Source: Desulfobacteraceae bacterium (GTDB lineage: Bacteria > Desulfobacterota > Desulfobacteria > Desulfobacterales > Desulfosalsimonadaceae). Taken from it: a stretch of 64,000 nt of DNA. A program made the position numbers and the translations under genes. Each line of letters starts with the position of its first letter. Position 1 is the stretch's first letter. The notes below the pieces were generated by a model. That model was given only the letters and a program-made list of their open reading frames with translations, was not told where the DNA came from and ran no database searches. The stretch spans positions 1-64,000 of the forward strand of contig QZKW01000089.1 in the NCBI GenBank assembly GCA_003599885.1, given 5' to 3'. Shown here piece after piece: positions 44,817 to 53,724 of this stretch.

Positions 44817-46430
44817 ATGAAAACACTCCCCCTCGGCCTGGGCCGTGAGAAATTATTTTTATCTGTTTTAAGCGGGGTTTTTCTGACCGCCGGGTTCCCC
44901 CTGACAGGCATTTCCCTTGCCTCCTGGTTTGCACTCAGTTTTCTGCTGGTCGCCCTGCGTGATACGCCCCCCCGTCAGAGCTTTTTTTTAGGGCTCGCTG
45001 CTGGCAGTGTGCATTACATGACGCTGCTGTACTGGCTGGTATCGACAATAAATATATACGGTTACCTGCCTTTGTGGCTGAGCGTGGTGATTTTCATCCC
45101 TCTGGCTTTTTATCTGTCATTATATATCGGGGTTTTCGCATGGCTGGTTTCTTTTGCAGGGGGTTCACCGGGGATTGCTCTGGTGCTTGTCCCCTGCGGC
45201 TGGGTGTGTCTGGAATACCTTCGGTCGTTCATGTTTACGGGATTCCCCTGGGGGTTGATCGGCTATACCCAGGCAAACAGCCTGCCCATCATTCAGATAG
45301 CCGATCTGTTCGGCGTGTACGGGGTGTCCTTTATTCTGGTTTTTGCCAGCGGAGTGATTGGTTTCGCATGGATGCATGCCAGAGGATTGGCGTGGAAGGG
45401 GCGTATGGTCGGTCGCTTAACAGCGGCAGTATATGTATCGCTGCTGACGGGCGTCATGATTGTGGTCTGGTCCTATGGAATGATCCGGATCGGGTCAATG
45501 GACAAGATGATCGCCGAGTCCGGAACAGTCAATGTCGGCGTGATTCAGGGAAATATCGACCAATCGGAAAAATGGGACAGGGCATTTCGGGAAAGCATTA
45601 TTTCAACCTATATCCGCCTTTCCGAACAGGCTGCCCGGTCGAAATCCCTGGATCTCGTTATCTGGCCGGAAACATCAGCCCCGTTTTATTTCAATTATGA
45701 CGAAACCCTGACCGAAATGGTGCTGCAGGGCATCGGGAACATGGGGCCGGATTTTATCATCGGCAGTCCGACAGTTGAGTTCTCAGGCCCTGATGATTTT
45801 TATTACAACAGCGCTTACCTGATTTCCCCGAATGGCGAAGTCGCAGGCCGGGTCGACAAGGTCCATCTGGTGCCGTTCGGCGAATATGTGCCGTTCCGGA
45901 AATGGCTGCCGTTTATCAGCCCGATGGTCGAGCAGGTCGGGGAATTTAAAACCGGAAGGATTGGCGACACATTGGCATGGCCGCCAGCCGATATCGGCGT
46001 GCTGATCTGCTATGAAATCATTTTTCCGGAACTGGCCGCACACATGGTGGAAAACGGTGCGGGACTGCTGGTGAATATCACCAATGACGCATGGTTCGGC
46101 AACACCGGCGCGCCCTGGCAGCATTTCGATATGGCTGTGTTCCGGGCCGTGGAAAACCGGCGGGCCGTCATACGGGCTGCCAATACGGGCGTCAGCGGCT
46201 GGATCGATCCGGCCGGAAGGGTGGCGGCTGCATCCGGGCTTTTTGTAGAAGCTGCCTTGACCGGTACCGTGCCGGTGGTTAAAAATTTCAAAACGTTTTA
46301 TACCCGGCACGGGGATCTGCTGGTCCTGTGTTGTTTTATTGCCATACTGGGCATTGTCATGGTATCAATAGTTGAATCGAAAAAGCGAACAGGCGGATGG
46401 TTTCATCCTGAAGGCCTGTATAACAAATAA
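44817..46430 (+). CDS. lnt: Apolipoprotein N-acyltransferase
   Basis: An inner-membrane enzyme of 537 residues that adds the third acyl chain to lipoproteins. Several N-terminal membrane segments precede a nitrilase-fold domain (about 235-490) with the catalytic triad: Glu in WPETSAPF, Lys in DKVHLVPFGEYVPF and Cys in GVLICYEIIFPEL. VNITNDAWFG is also diagnostic. A last membrane helix follows (about 503-520). The ribosome site is weak at the ATG. It starts a plus-strand run through prfB to uppP. Confidence 0.95.
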   Translation: MKTLPLGLGREKLFLSVLSGVFLTAGFPLTGISLASWFALSFLLVALRDTPPRQSFFLGLAAGSVHYMTLLYWLVSTINIYGYLPLWLSVVIFIPLAFYLSLYIGVFAWLVSFAGGSPGIALVLVPCGWVCLEYLRSFMFTGFPWGLIGYTQANSLPIIQIADLFGVYGVSFILVFASGVIGFAWMHARGLAWKGRMVGRLTAAVYVSLLTGVMIVVWSYGMIRIGSMDKMIAESGTVNVGVIQGNIDQSEKWDRAFRESIISTYIRLSEQAARSKSLDLVIWPETSAPFYFNYDETLTEMVLQGIGNMGPDFIIGSPTVEFSGPDDFYYNSAYLISPNGEVAGRVDKVHLVPFGEYVPFRKWLPFISPMVEQVGEFKTGRIGDTLAWPPADIGVLICYEIIFPELAAHMVENGAGLLVNITNDAWFGNTGAPWQHFDMAVFRAVENRRAVIRAANTGVSGWIDPAGRVAAASGLFVEAALTGTVPVVKNFKTFYTRHGDLLVLCCFIAILGIVMVSIVESKKRTGGWFHPEGLYNK

Positions 46431-46446
46431 ACGGGCAGGAGGCGTT

Positions 46447-47545
46447 ATGTCATTTGAGCTAAAGCAGTCGATTAAGACATTTTATGAAAAACTGGGACAA
46501 TTACAGGAGTATCTTTGACCTCCCCGGAAAACAGCAGCGTCTGGATGAAATTGAACATGGCATGGCCGGGGAAAATTTCTGGAATGATCCGGAACAGGCT
46601 AAAATCATATTAAAAGAGCGATCCCTGCTCTCCACCGCCATTGACCGGTGGAAGGCGCTTTATGCCGATGTGGAAGAGTGTGAAATCCTGCTCGACCTGG
46701 CCCTTGAGGCGTCTGATGAAAAATCCGCAGATGAAGCCGGTAAATTATCTGAAAGAATTGAATCCAAATTAAAGAAATTCACTATTGAAGTCATGCTGGA
46801 CGGGGATGACGATACGTGTAACGCCATTGTGTCCATCAACGCGGGGGCGGGCGGCACCGAAGCCCAGGATTGGGCGGAAATGCTGTTCCGGATGTATTCC
46901 CGGTGGATTGAAAGCAAGGGATTTAAGCAGAATCTGATCGATTATCAGGCGGGAGATGAGGCCGGGATCAAAGGGGTGACGTTTTCCGTGGCAGGCGAAT
47001 ATGCGTTCGGGTATCTGAAAACCGAAAGCGGCGTTCACCGCCTGGTCCGGATTTCTCCATTTAACGCCAACGGCAAGCGCCATACGTCTTTTGCGTCCGT
47101 GTTTGTGTATCCGGAGCTGGATGACACGATTCAAGTGGATATCGATGAAAATGATCTCCGGATCGACACCTTCCGGGCCAGCGGGGCCGGGGGCCAGCAC
47201 GTGAACAAAACCAGCTCCGCCATCCGGATCACCCATGCGCCCACAGGCATTGTGGTGCAGTGCCAGCAGGAAAAATCCCAGATCCGGAATAAAGAAATGG
47301 CCATGAAGGTTCTCGCCGCCCGGCTGTATCAGATGGAAAAGGAGAAACAGAAGAAAAAATTGCAGGCCATGCACGACACCAAGGATGAGATTGCCTGGGG
47401 CAGCCAGATAAGGTCCTATGTGCTGCATCCCTATCAAATGGTCAAAGACCACCGCACCCACATGGAAGTGGGAAATGTGGACAGTGTGCTGGATGGCCGG
47501 CTCGATCCCTTTATCGAGGACGCTCTGCTTTCCGGAGCTGTCTGA
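46447..47545 (+). CDS. prfB: Peptide chain release factor 2, with programmed +1 frameshift
   Basis: RF2 ends translation at UGA and UAA. Reading begins at the ATG at 46447 (AGGAGG before it) and continues 23 codons to CTT, where an in-frame TGA (46516-46518) stops it; a +1 shift continues in the frame that ends at 47545, giving about 365 residues, the usual RF2 length. The shifted product has the SPF stop-codon-reading tripeptide (RISPFNANG) and the GGQ motif (GAGGQHVNK). The 46484 start seen in a naive scan lies inside the gene. Expression is expected to be self-regulated by RF2 supply. Confidence 0.96.
46505..46519 (+). promoter_or_regulatory. prfB programmed frameshift site
   Basis: AGGAG (46505-46509), TAT, CTT (46513-46515), TGA (46516-46518), C. 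The internal Shine-Dalgarno-like AGGAG three bases before CTT, and the C after TGA, are the elements of the known RF2 autoregulation signal. Confidence 0.95.
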
Positions 47546-47556
47546 TTTTTGCATAA

Positions 47557-48117
47557 ATGACCTTGTCGAATACAATAATAAATATTATCAATGAATTCTA
47601 CCCGACCGGTGCGCCGGCCAGGGATGTTTTTTTGAGTCATTCCGAAGCCGTGGCCCGAAAAGCGCTTCAGGTAGCCCGGAAAGTGCCGCACCTGAATCCG
47701 GACCTTGAATTTGTCGAACAAGCCGCCATGCTTCATGATATCGGCATTTTTTATGCCCGTGCCCCGGAAATCGGCTGTTTCGGGGAATATCCCTACGTCT
47801 GCCACGGATATCTGGGGCGGCAACTGATGGAAACCAAGGGGCTTTTTCGCCATGCCCTGGTTTGTGAGAGGCATGTGGGGGTGGGGCTGACCCTGGAAGA
47901 AATTCTAAAATACCCTCTGCCGCTGCCCCATCGGGATATGGTTCCGGTCAGCCTGGAAGAACAGATCGTATGTTATGCCGACAAATTTTTTTCCAAAAAA
48001 CCGGGTAAAAGTGAGGAATGGCCGGTTGAAATGGTGCTGAAAAGCCTTGAAACATATGGGCCGCAGAAAGTGGCGCGATTCAAGGAATGGCTTGCGGTTT
48101 TTGGCGAAAATAGTTGA
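47557..48117 (+). CDS. HD domain protein (putative phosphohydrolase)
   Basis: A protein of 186 residues of the small HD family. The metal ligands are a His in LSHSEAVARKA, the HD pair in AAMLHDIGIF, a His in YVCHGYLG and the later Asp in VCYADKFFSKK. Such proteins hydrolyse nucleotides or related phosphates; the substrate is unknown. The start lies 11 bases after prfB, with a weak ribosome site. Confidence 0.86.
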   Translation: MTLSNTIINIINEFYPTGAPARDVFLSHSEAVARKALQVARKVPHLNPDLEFVEQAAMLHDIGIFYARAPEIGCFGEYPYVCHGYLGRQLMETKGLFRHALVCERHVGVGLTLEEILKYPLPLPHRDMVPVSLEEQIVCYADKFFSKKPGKSEEWPVEMVLKSLETYGPQKVARFKEWLAVFGENS

Positions 48118-48127
48118 TAAGGCGCGT

Positions 48128-49732
48128 TTGTTGAATATACACCAAATATTGCGATTTTATTATATTACGGATGCCGATGCCCCTTTGTTTTCAACCCTCC
48201 GGCAGGTGGAAACCGCCATCGCCGCAGGGGCCACCGTGGTCCAATATCGCAACAAGTCGTTTTCATTAAAGGATATGGCGGAGGTCGAGGCCGTCCGAAA
48301 GGTGTGCAACACCCACAACGTGCCGTTTATTGTGAATGATCATATTCTGCTGGCAAAAGCCGTAAATGCGGACGGCGTTCATCTGGGACAGGCCGATGAC
48401 GCAGGGACGCTGGCCCGAAGGGTTTTGGGCCCGGACGCCATTATCGGTATTTCCGTTTCAACACCTGAAGAGCTGGCGAAAACCGATCTCTCGTGCTGCG
48501 ATTATGTCGGCTGCGGACCAGTCTTTGCCACCGCAACCAAACCCGACGCCCATCCGGTGGTCGGCCTTGCAGGATTGAAAACAGTTGTGGAAAAATCTCC
48601 CGTTCCGGTGGTCGCCATCGGCGGCATTGATGCGTTAAACGCCCGGAGTTGTTTTGAGTGCGGAGCTGCGGGCGTTTCGGTGATCAGTTGTATTTCCCGG
48701 GCCGAAGACCCGAAAGCCGGGGCGGAAGCTTTGGCAAAGGTCTGCGGGTGTTCCCACCGGCCCCTGGTTTCCGGCTGGAATGATGAGTTCGGCCTGATTG
48801 AAAAGATATTGGCTTTATGCCCCGATTCCGGGGGCGCGGTCCGGGTGCCGCCCGGAGATGATGCGGCCCTGCTGTCGCCCATTCAAAATCCGGTCATCAC
48901 CACCGACACCCAGAAAGAAGGGGTTCATTTCCGGCGAGACTGGCAGGCCCCTGATGAAATTGGACAAAAGGCAGTGGCCATCACATTCAGCGACCTGGCC
49001 GCATCTTATGCCCGGCCATTGGCCTTATTTGTGAATCTGTCGGTTCCGTCCCATATGCCGGACAGAGACATTGAAGCGATTTATCAGGGCATTAGTGCCG
49101 GAATCAAAGAATACGGAGGCGTCCTCGGGGGCGGAAATATTTCTTCAGGCAGCGCATTCTCCATGGATCTGTTTGCGATTGGGGACGGCCATCCGGATAT
49201 TTTTCCCCTTCGCGCCAATGCCCGGCCCGGTGACGGGCTGTATGTGACCGGCCCGTTGGGGCTGGCCCGGGCAGGTTTGGATTGCCTGAGAAAAAAAGAG
49301 GATCGGTTTCCGGATCTGATCCGGGCATTTAAGTACCCGAAGGCCCGGTTTGACGCAGCAGACGTTCTGGCTTCCTTTGGAGTGGCCTGCGTGATGGATA
49401 TCAGTGACGGTCTTGCCGGAGATGCGGTCCATATTGCCGCCGCATCCGTTGTTTCCATTACCTTTGATTCTTCTTTGTTTCATATTACGCCGGCCTTGAA
49501 GGATTATAGTGCCGTATGCGGGGTTGACCCTGCCTGGATGATGCTTGCGGGGGGGGAGGATTACCAGTTGCTGTTCGCCTGCCGTCCGGAAACGTTTGCC
49601 CGCATTCAATCCCTGATTCCCGAAGCATTTGCTGTGGGGCATTGCGGCCTGTTTTCCGGACAATTCATCACCAACCTGCCGGGAGATGTGATGTCCTATC
49701 AGCATGGCGGGGGAAACAAGCCCTATCTATAG
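48128..49732 (+). CDS. thiE-thiL: Bifunctional thiamine-phosphate synthase / thiamine-monophosphate kinase (ThiE-ThiL fusion)
   Basis: One chain with the last two steps of thiamine diphosphate synthesis. The N-terminal roughly 205 residues are ThiE: VQYRNKSFS, VNDHILLA, DGVHLGQAD, GCGPVFATATKP and AIGGI. The rest is ThiL of the AIR-synthase fold: PPGDDAALL, TTDTQKEGVHF, GGGNISSG, VMDISDGLAGD and GGEDYQLLF. The start is uncertain: TTG at 48128 with AAGG before it and 10 bases after the HD stop seems best; the frame is open to 48047, overlapping the HD gene. No TPP riboswitch is seen upstream. Confidence 0.9.
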   Translation: MLNIHQILRFYYITDADAPLFSTLRQVETAIAAGATVVQYRNKSFSLKDMAEVEAVRKVCNTHNVPFIVNDHILLAKAVNADGVHLGQADDAGTLARRVLGPDAIIGISVSTPEELAKTDLSCCDYVGCGPVFATATKPDAHPVVGLAGLKTVVEKSPVPVVAIGGIDALNARSCFECGAAGVSVISCISRAEDPKAGAEALAKVCGCSHRPLVSGWNDEFGLIEKILALCPDSGGAVRVPPGDDAALLSPIQNPVITTDTQKEGVHFRRDWQAPDEIGQKAVAITFSDLAASYARPLALFVNLSVPSHMPDRDIEAIYQGISAGIKEYGGVLGGGNISSGSAFSMDLFAIGDGHPDIFPLRANARPGDGLYVTGPLGLARAGLDCLRKKEDRFPDLIRAFKYPKARFDAADVLASFGVACVMDISDGLAGDAVHIAAASVVSITFDSSLFHITPALKDYSAVCGVDPAWMMLAGGEDYQLLFACRPETFARIQSLIPEAFAVGHCGLFSGQFITNLPGDVMSYQHGGGNKPYL

Positions 49733-49740
49733 GAGAGAGA

Positions 49741-50199
49741 ATGAAGTATTGCCAGGCGGCTCAGGGCCGCACATTTATTTTGCGTCTGGAAGATGGCGAT
49801 GTGGTTCATGAAACCATCGAGGCGTTTGCCAGGGCCCAGTCGATTCAGTCTGCCGCGCTTATCATTTTAGGCGGCGCAGACACCGGCAGCCGTTTGGTTA
49901 CCGGTCCCGAAAAAGGGCGTCCGAAACAGGATCAAACGGAAAAAATTATTCCCATGACCCATACCCTGGACGACGTCCATGAGGTGTCCGGCACCGGCAC
50001 CCTTTTCCCGGATGCAGCCGGAAACCCGGTGCTGCATATGCATATGTCCTGCGGCAGAAATGGCCATACAGTGACAGGGTGTGTCCGGACCGGTGTGAAG
50101 GTGTGGCACGTTATGGAAGTGGTTCTTTTTGAACTCATCGGAAATGATGCCAGACGGTTGCGGGATTCGTCTACCGGATTTGATCTGTTGACCCCGTAA
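49741..50199 (+). CDS. DUF296/PPC domain protein
   Basis: A protein of 152 residues consisting of a single plants-and-prokaryotes-conserved (PPC) domain. LHMHMSCGR and the following VTGCVRTGVKV form the conserved metal or ligand site; ALIILGGADTGS is typical of the N-terminal half. AGGAGAGAGA lies before the ATG at 49741. In plants this domain accompanies AT-hooks; in bacteria its role is unknown. Nine bases after the thiE-thiL stop. Confidence 0.87.
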   Translation: MKYCQAAQGRTFILRLEDGDVVHETIEAFARAQSIQSAALIILGGADTGSRLVTGPEKGRPKQDQTEKIIPMTHTLDDVHEVSGTGTLFPDAAGNPVLHMHMSCGRNGHTVTGCVRTGVKVWHVMEVVLFELIGNDARRLRDSSTGFDLLTP

Positions 50200-50286
50200 C
50201 CCCTGCAATTTTATAAAGACCCTGCAAGACCCGGACGAAATGTTCCGGTTTCGGAAAACTGTTCCTTCCAAAAGAGGAGAAAACCC

Positions 50287-51708
50287 GTGATCATACCCGT
50301 TATTCTGGCCGGTGGCTCCGGAACACGGCTCTGGCCAATGTCCCGTGAATTGCATCCCAAGCAGTTGCTGAGGCTGACCGGCAGCCATACCATGCTTCAA
50401 AATACCCTGTTGCGGATCGCTGAGGTGGACGGCATGACCGCCCCGATGATTATCTGCAACGGGAAACACCGGTTTATGGTCGATCGTCAGCTCACGGAGA
50501 TTGATATGCGGCCATCGGCTATTTTTCTGGAGCCTCTTGGCAGAAACACGGCCCCGGCATTGGCGGTTGGGGCGTTAAAAGCCATTAGCATCAATCCTGA
50601 CGCCCTGATTTTGGTTTTGCCGGCGGATCATCTGATTAAAGATGTTCCGGCCTTTCATGTGGCGTTAAAATCAGGAGAGTCATATGCGCGTCAGGGCGGT
50701 CTTGTGACATTCGGTATTGTGCCGGACCGGCCGGAGACCGGGTACGGTTATATTCGCAAAGGACAACCTGTTAAAGCCCATAAAAACCTGGGGCCGGATG
50801 ATGCTGTTTCGGGGTTTGCCATTGATGAATTTGTTGAAAAGCCGGACCTTCAAACCGCCCTGCAGTATCTGTCGTCCGGCGATTACTGTTGGAACAGCGG
50901 GATGTTTATGTTCCCTGCAGCAGGTGTTTTACAAGATCTCCGTCAGTTTGCGCCGGATATTGTCTGTGCCTGTGAACAGGCGTTGGAAGCTGGAAAATCA
51001 GAAGCGGATTTTTTTTATCTGGATTATGCGTCATTTGAAAAATGTCCATCCGATTCCATTGACTATGCGATTATGGAAAAAACCCATCATGGGGTCATGA
51101 TACCGCTGGATGCCGGGTGGGATGATGTGGGTTCCTGGGAAGCGTTATGGAAGGTCGGCGATAAAGATGAATCGGGAAATGTAATTTCCGGGGACGTGAT
51201 TTGCGTGGATACGGAGAACACATTGATCCGGTCCGAGAGCCGACTGGTAACGGTTCTGGGCATCAGGGATCTGGCGGTGGTGGAAACGCCGGACGCCATT
51301 ATGATAAGTTCATTATCCAATACGCAGGGGGTAAAGCAGATTGTTGACTTGTTGAAGCTGAACCATCGGCCGGAAACCCTGACCCATCAGGAAAAGGTTC
51401 TGTCATGGGGATATCTGGAGACCCTGGATAAGGGGGAAGATGTTCATGTCCGGAAAATCAGCCTTATGCCCGGGGCATCATTTTTATTGCCCGGCCACGC
51501 CTGCCAGTCGCTCACCTGGATGGTCCTGACAGGTGCGGCAAAATTGCGCATGAATCATACTGTATTTGAATTGACGAAAAGCAATTCTATGTGTATTGAG
51601 TCCGGCAAGCCTGTTGGGATCGAAAATCCGGGTCCGGATCCATTGGTTTTTCTGGAAATCGCCTTTGGGTATCAAACGGGAAGCGATCACTTTAGTGTGG
51701 GCGGTTGA
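50287..51708 (+). CDS. manC: Mannose-1-phosphate guanylyltransferase with degenerate phosphomannose-isomerase-like domain
   Basis: Makes GDP-mannose for polysaccharides; 473 residues. The N-terminal nucleotidyltransferase has GGSGTRLWPMSRELHPKQLL, LVLPADHLI, ETGYGYIRKG and FVEKPD; PLDAGWDDVGSW closes the domain. The C-terminal region (about 365-470) aligns with the cupin phosphomannose isomerase half of AlgA-type proteins, but the metal-binding Q-x-H and downstream Glu/His are not kept (FLLPGHACQSLTWMVL and GKPVGIENPG), so isomerase activity is unlikely. A GTG start at 50287 has AGAGGAG before it. Confidence 0.9.
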   Translation: MIIPVILAGGSGTRLWPMSRELHPKQLLRLTGSHTMLQNTLLRIAEVDGMTAPMIICNGKHRFMVDRQLTEIDMRPSAIFLEPLGRNTAPALAVGALKAISINPDALILVLPADHLIKDVPAFHVALKSGESYARQGGLVTFGIVPDRPETGYGYIRKGQPVKAHKNLGPDDAVSGFAIDEFVEKPDLQTALQYLSSGDYCWNSGMFMFPAAGVLQDLRQFAPDIVCACEQALEAGKSEADFFYLDYASFEKCPSDSIDYAIMEKTHHGVMIPLDAGWDDVGSWEALWKVGDKDESGNVISGDVICVDTENTLIRSESRLVTVLGIRDLAVVETPDAIMISSLSNTQGVKQIVDLLKLNHRPETLTHQEKVLSWGYLETLDKGEDVHVRKISLMPGASFLLPGHACQSLTWMVLTGAAKLRMNHTVFELTKSNSMCIESGKPVGIENPGPDPLVFLEIAFGYQTGSDHFSVGG

Positions 51709-51766
51709 TGTGCCAACAGGGGTTGGATCGGGAAAAAAATAATGAATTACACATAAAGGAATTTTG

Positions 51767-52600
51767 ATGGAGCCGATTCAGGCAGTGATTCTGGGAACCA
51801 TTCAAGGACTGGCGGAGTTTTTCCCAGTCAGCAGTTCCGGGCATCTGGTGATTTTTCAGAAAATGATGGGCTTAAAAGAACCAGCTTTGATGTTTGATAT
51901 TTGCGTTCATGTGGGAACACTGGCCGCCATATTTTTATATTATTTTAAAGATATACAGAGGATGCTGGCATCCTGGGGCAGGTCCCTGTTTTTTAAACTT
52001 ACCGGGAAAACCGGAGATTTTTCCACGGAGGAAATTGGTGAAATCCAAATGATCTGGTTTATTATTGCCGGCTGTGTGCCCACAGCCATCATAGGCGCCG
52101 GGTTGCAACGGATGGCCGATGTGTTGTTCTCCTCGCTGATGCTCGTAGCGGCCGGGCTGTTTGTAACGGCGGGTCTTTTGATGCTTACCCGATGGAAACG
52201 AATCGCCTCAGGGACCGGAGGGGAATTGACCCTCATACGGGCATTGACCATCGGGCTGGTTCAGGGAATAGCCGTTGTTCCAGGAATCTCCAGATCCGGA
52301 TCGACCATTGTCACGGGTCTTTTGATGGGCGTTCACCAGGATATCGCGGTAAGGTATTCATTTTTACTGTCCATCCCGGCGATTCTGGGGGCGTTGCTGC
52401 TGGAAGTGCTCACCCATCAGCACGGGAATGGGGACCTTTCGTTTCAGGTGATTGCTGTCGGGCTGATGACATCGTTTGTCGTGGGATATGGCGCGCTGAG
52501 CGGGCTGGTAAAAATGGTTCAAAAAGGGCGGTTGTACTTTTTCGCCCCTTATTGCGCCGTTGCCGGGATGGTGGCCATCGCGCTGCGATATATGGGATAG
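51767..52600 (+). CDS. uppP: Undecaprenyl-diphosphatase (BacA/UppP)
   Basis: An integral membrane protein of 277 residues that recycles the undecaprenyl carrier for cell-wall and polysaccharide synthesis. The two signature stretches are present: GLAEFFPVSSSGHLVI near the N-terminus and VPGISRSGSTIVTGLL in the second half. About eight hydrophobic segments. AAGGA lies before the ATG at 51767. It follows manC, fitting an envelope-precursor role. Confidence 0.95.
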   Translation: MEPIQAVILGTIQGLAEFFPVSSSGHLVIFQKMMGLKEPALMFDICVHVGTLAAIFLYYFKDIQRMLASWGRSLFFKLTGKTGDFSTEEIGEIQMIWFIIAGCVPTAIIGAGLQRMADVLFSSLMLVAAGLFVTAGLLMLTRWKRIASGTGGELTLIRALTIGLVQGIAVVPGISRSGSTIVTGLLMGVHQDIAVRYSFLLSIPAILGALLLEVLTHQHGNGDLSFQVIAVGLMTSFVVGYGALSGLVKMVQKGRLYFFAPYCAVAGMVAIALRYMG

Positions 52601-52645
52601 GCCGCCCTTCGGAAAATAATGCGCCAATGCGCCTTAAACTTTTTC

Positions 52646-53641
52646 TCAGTCTCCGGCGAGTTCAAATCGAACCACCTGGTTTTTCCCGTGGCTTTTTGCT
52701 GCATACAGCGCTTTATCCGCCCGGTCGATCATTTTTTCCGGAGAAACCGACGGTTCGGGTATGCACGATACGACCCCGATGCTGACCGTGACCCAGTCGG
52801 ACACGGACGAAGTTGAATGGGATATTTTTAATCCGAAAATATGTTCTCTGATGTTTTCTGCCAGGTCTGCTGCCGTCTTTGCCTCCACCCCAAAAAGAAC
52901 AATCACGAATTCTTCCCCGCCGTAACGGGCGATAAAATCGCTTTCCCGTTTGATGGTATCGTGAATCGCCCCGGAAATCAGCTTCAGACAGTCGTCTCCG
53001 GCAAGATGGCCATAGGTATCGTTATAGAGTTTAAAATTATCGATATCCATCAGGAGCAGAGAAATCGGAATCGCCAGACGAATGCCGGAGGCCAGGAGCT
53101 TTTTAAACATATAGTCAAAATACCGGCGGTTGGGGATACCGGTCAGTCCGTCGGAATTGGACAGGCGTTCCAGGAGGACATTCGCCCGTTCCAGTTTTAA
53201 TGTGGTTTCCACCAGATTTTTTTCCCGTTCGCGCAGCCGGTCCACTTCTGATTTAAAATGCAGGATCGAGCGGACCCTGGCGTGCAGTTCCAGCTTGTTG
53301 ATGGGCTTTGGCAGAAAATCAATGGCCCCGGCTTTAAAAGCGGTTTCAATATGTTCGGAAGAGGTGTATGCGGTGATAATCACAATGGGGATATGGGCGC
53401 TTCGCTGGTCATTTTTGATGAGACGGCAGGCCTCGATTCCATCAACTCCCTGAAGCACAATATCCATCAGGATCAGATCGATAGACGGCCGGCTGCCATC
53501 GCTTTCAGCATACAATCCGAGAATGTGAAAGGCGTTTTCAGCGGATTCCGCCTGAATAATGTCTGTATACCCCCCGTCTTTTAAAAAGGAGCTGATAATT
53601 TTGCGGGTAACCTGAACATCATCAATGATCAGAATGGCCAT
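52646..53641 (-). CDS. Response regulator with diguanylate cyclase (GGDEF) output
   Basis: A soluble protein of 331 residues. The receiver domain (about 1-125) has the phosphorylation Asp in LILMDIVLQG and the Lys in INKLELHARV-preceding LPKPIN. A short coiled coil follows, then the cyclase domain with the GGEEF active site (RYGGEEFVIVLF, about 245) and the inhibitory RxxD (RESD) five residues before it, so it probably makes cyclic di-GMP under product control. No partner histidine kinase is adjacent; an HPt gene is 1.8 kb away. Confidence 0.95.
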   Translation of the reverse strand: MAILIIDDVQVTRKIISSFLKDGGYTDIIQAESAENAFHILGLYAESDGSRPSIDLILMDIVLQGVDGIEACRLIKNDQRSAHIPIVIITAYTSSEHIETAFKAGAIDFLPKPINKLELHARVRSILHFKSEVDRLREREKNLVETTLKLERANVLLERLSNSDGLTGIPNRRYFDYMFKKLLASGIRLAIPISLLLMDIDNFKLYNDTYGHLAGDDCLKLISGAIHDTIKRESDFIARYGGEEFVIVLFGVEAKTAADLAENIREHIFGLKISHSTSSVSDWVTVSIGVVSCIPEPSVSPEKMIDRADKALYAAKSHGKNQVVRFELAGD

Positions 53642-53724
53642 GCGTTATTACTCCGAATACTATGTGAATTGATAGTTTAAAAAAACGATTGTTGTGCTGG
53701 GATTGATTCCGGTGTTTTTATTTT

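Noticed and set aside
48000-48130. Possible TPP riboswitch before the thiE-thiL gene.
   Set aside because: The HD-protein gene occupies this DNA and no THI-box motifs are visible.
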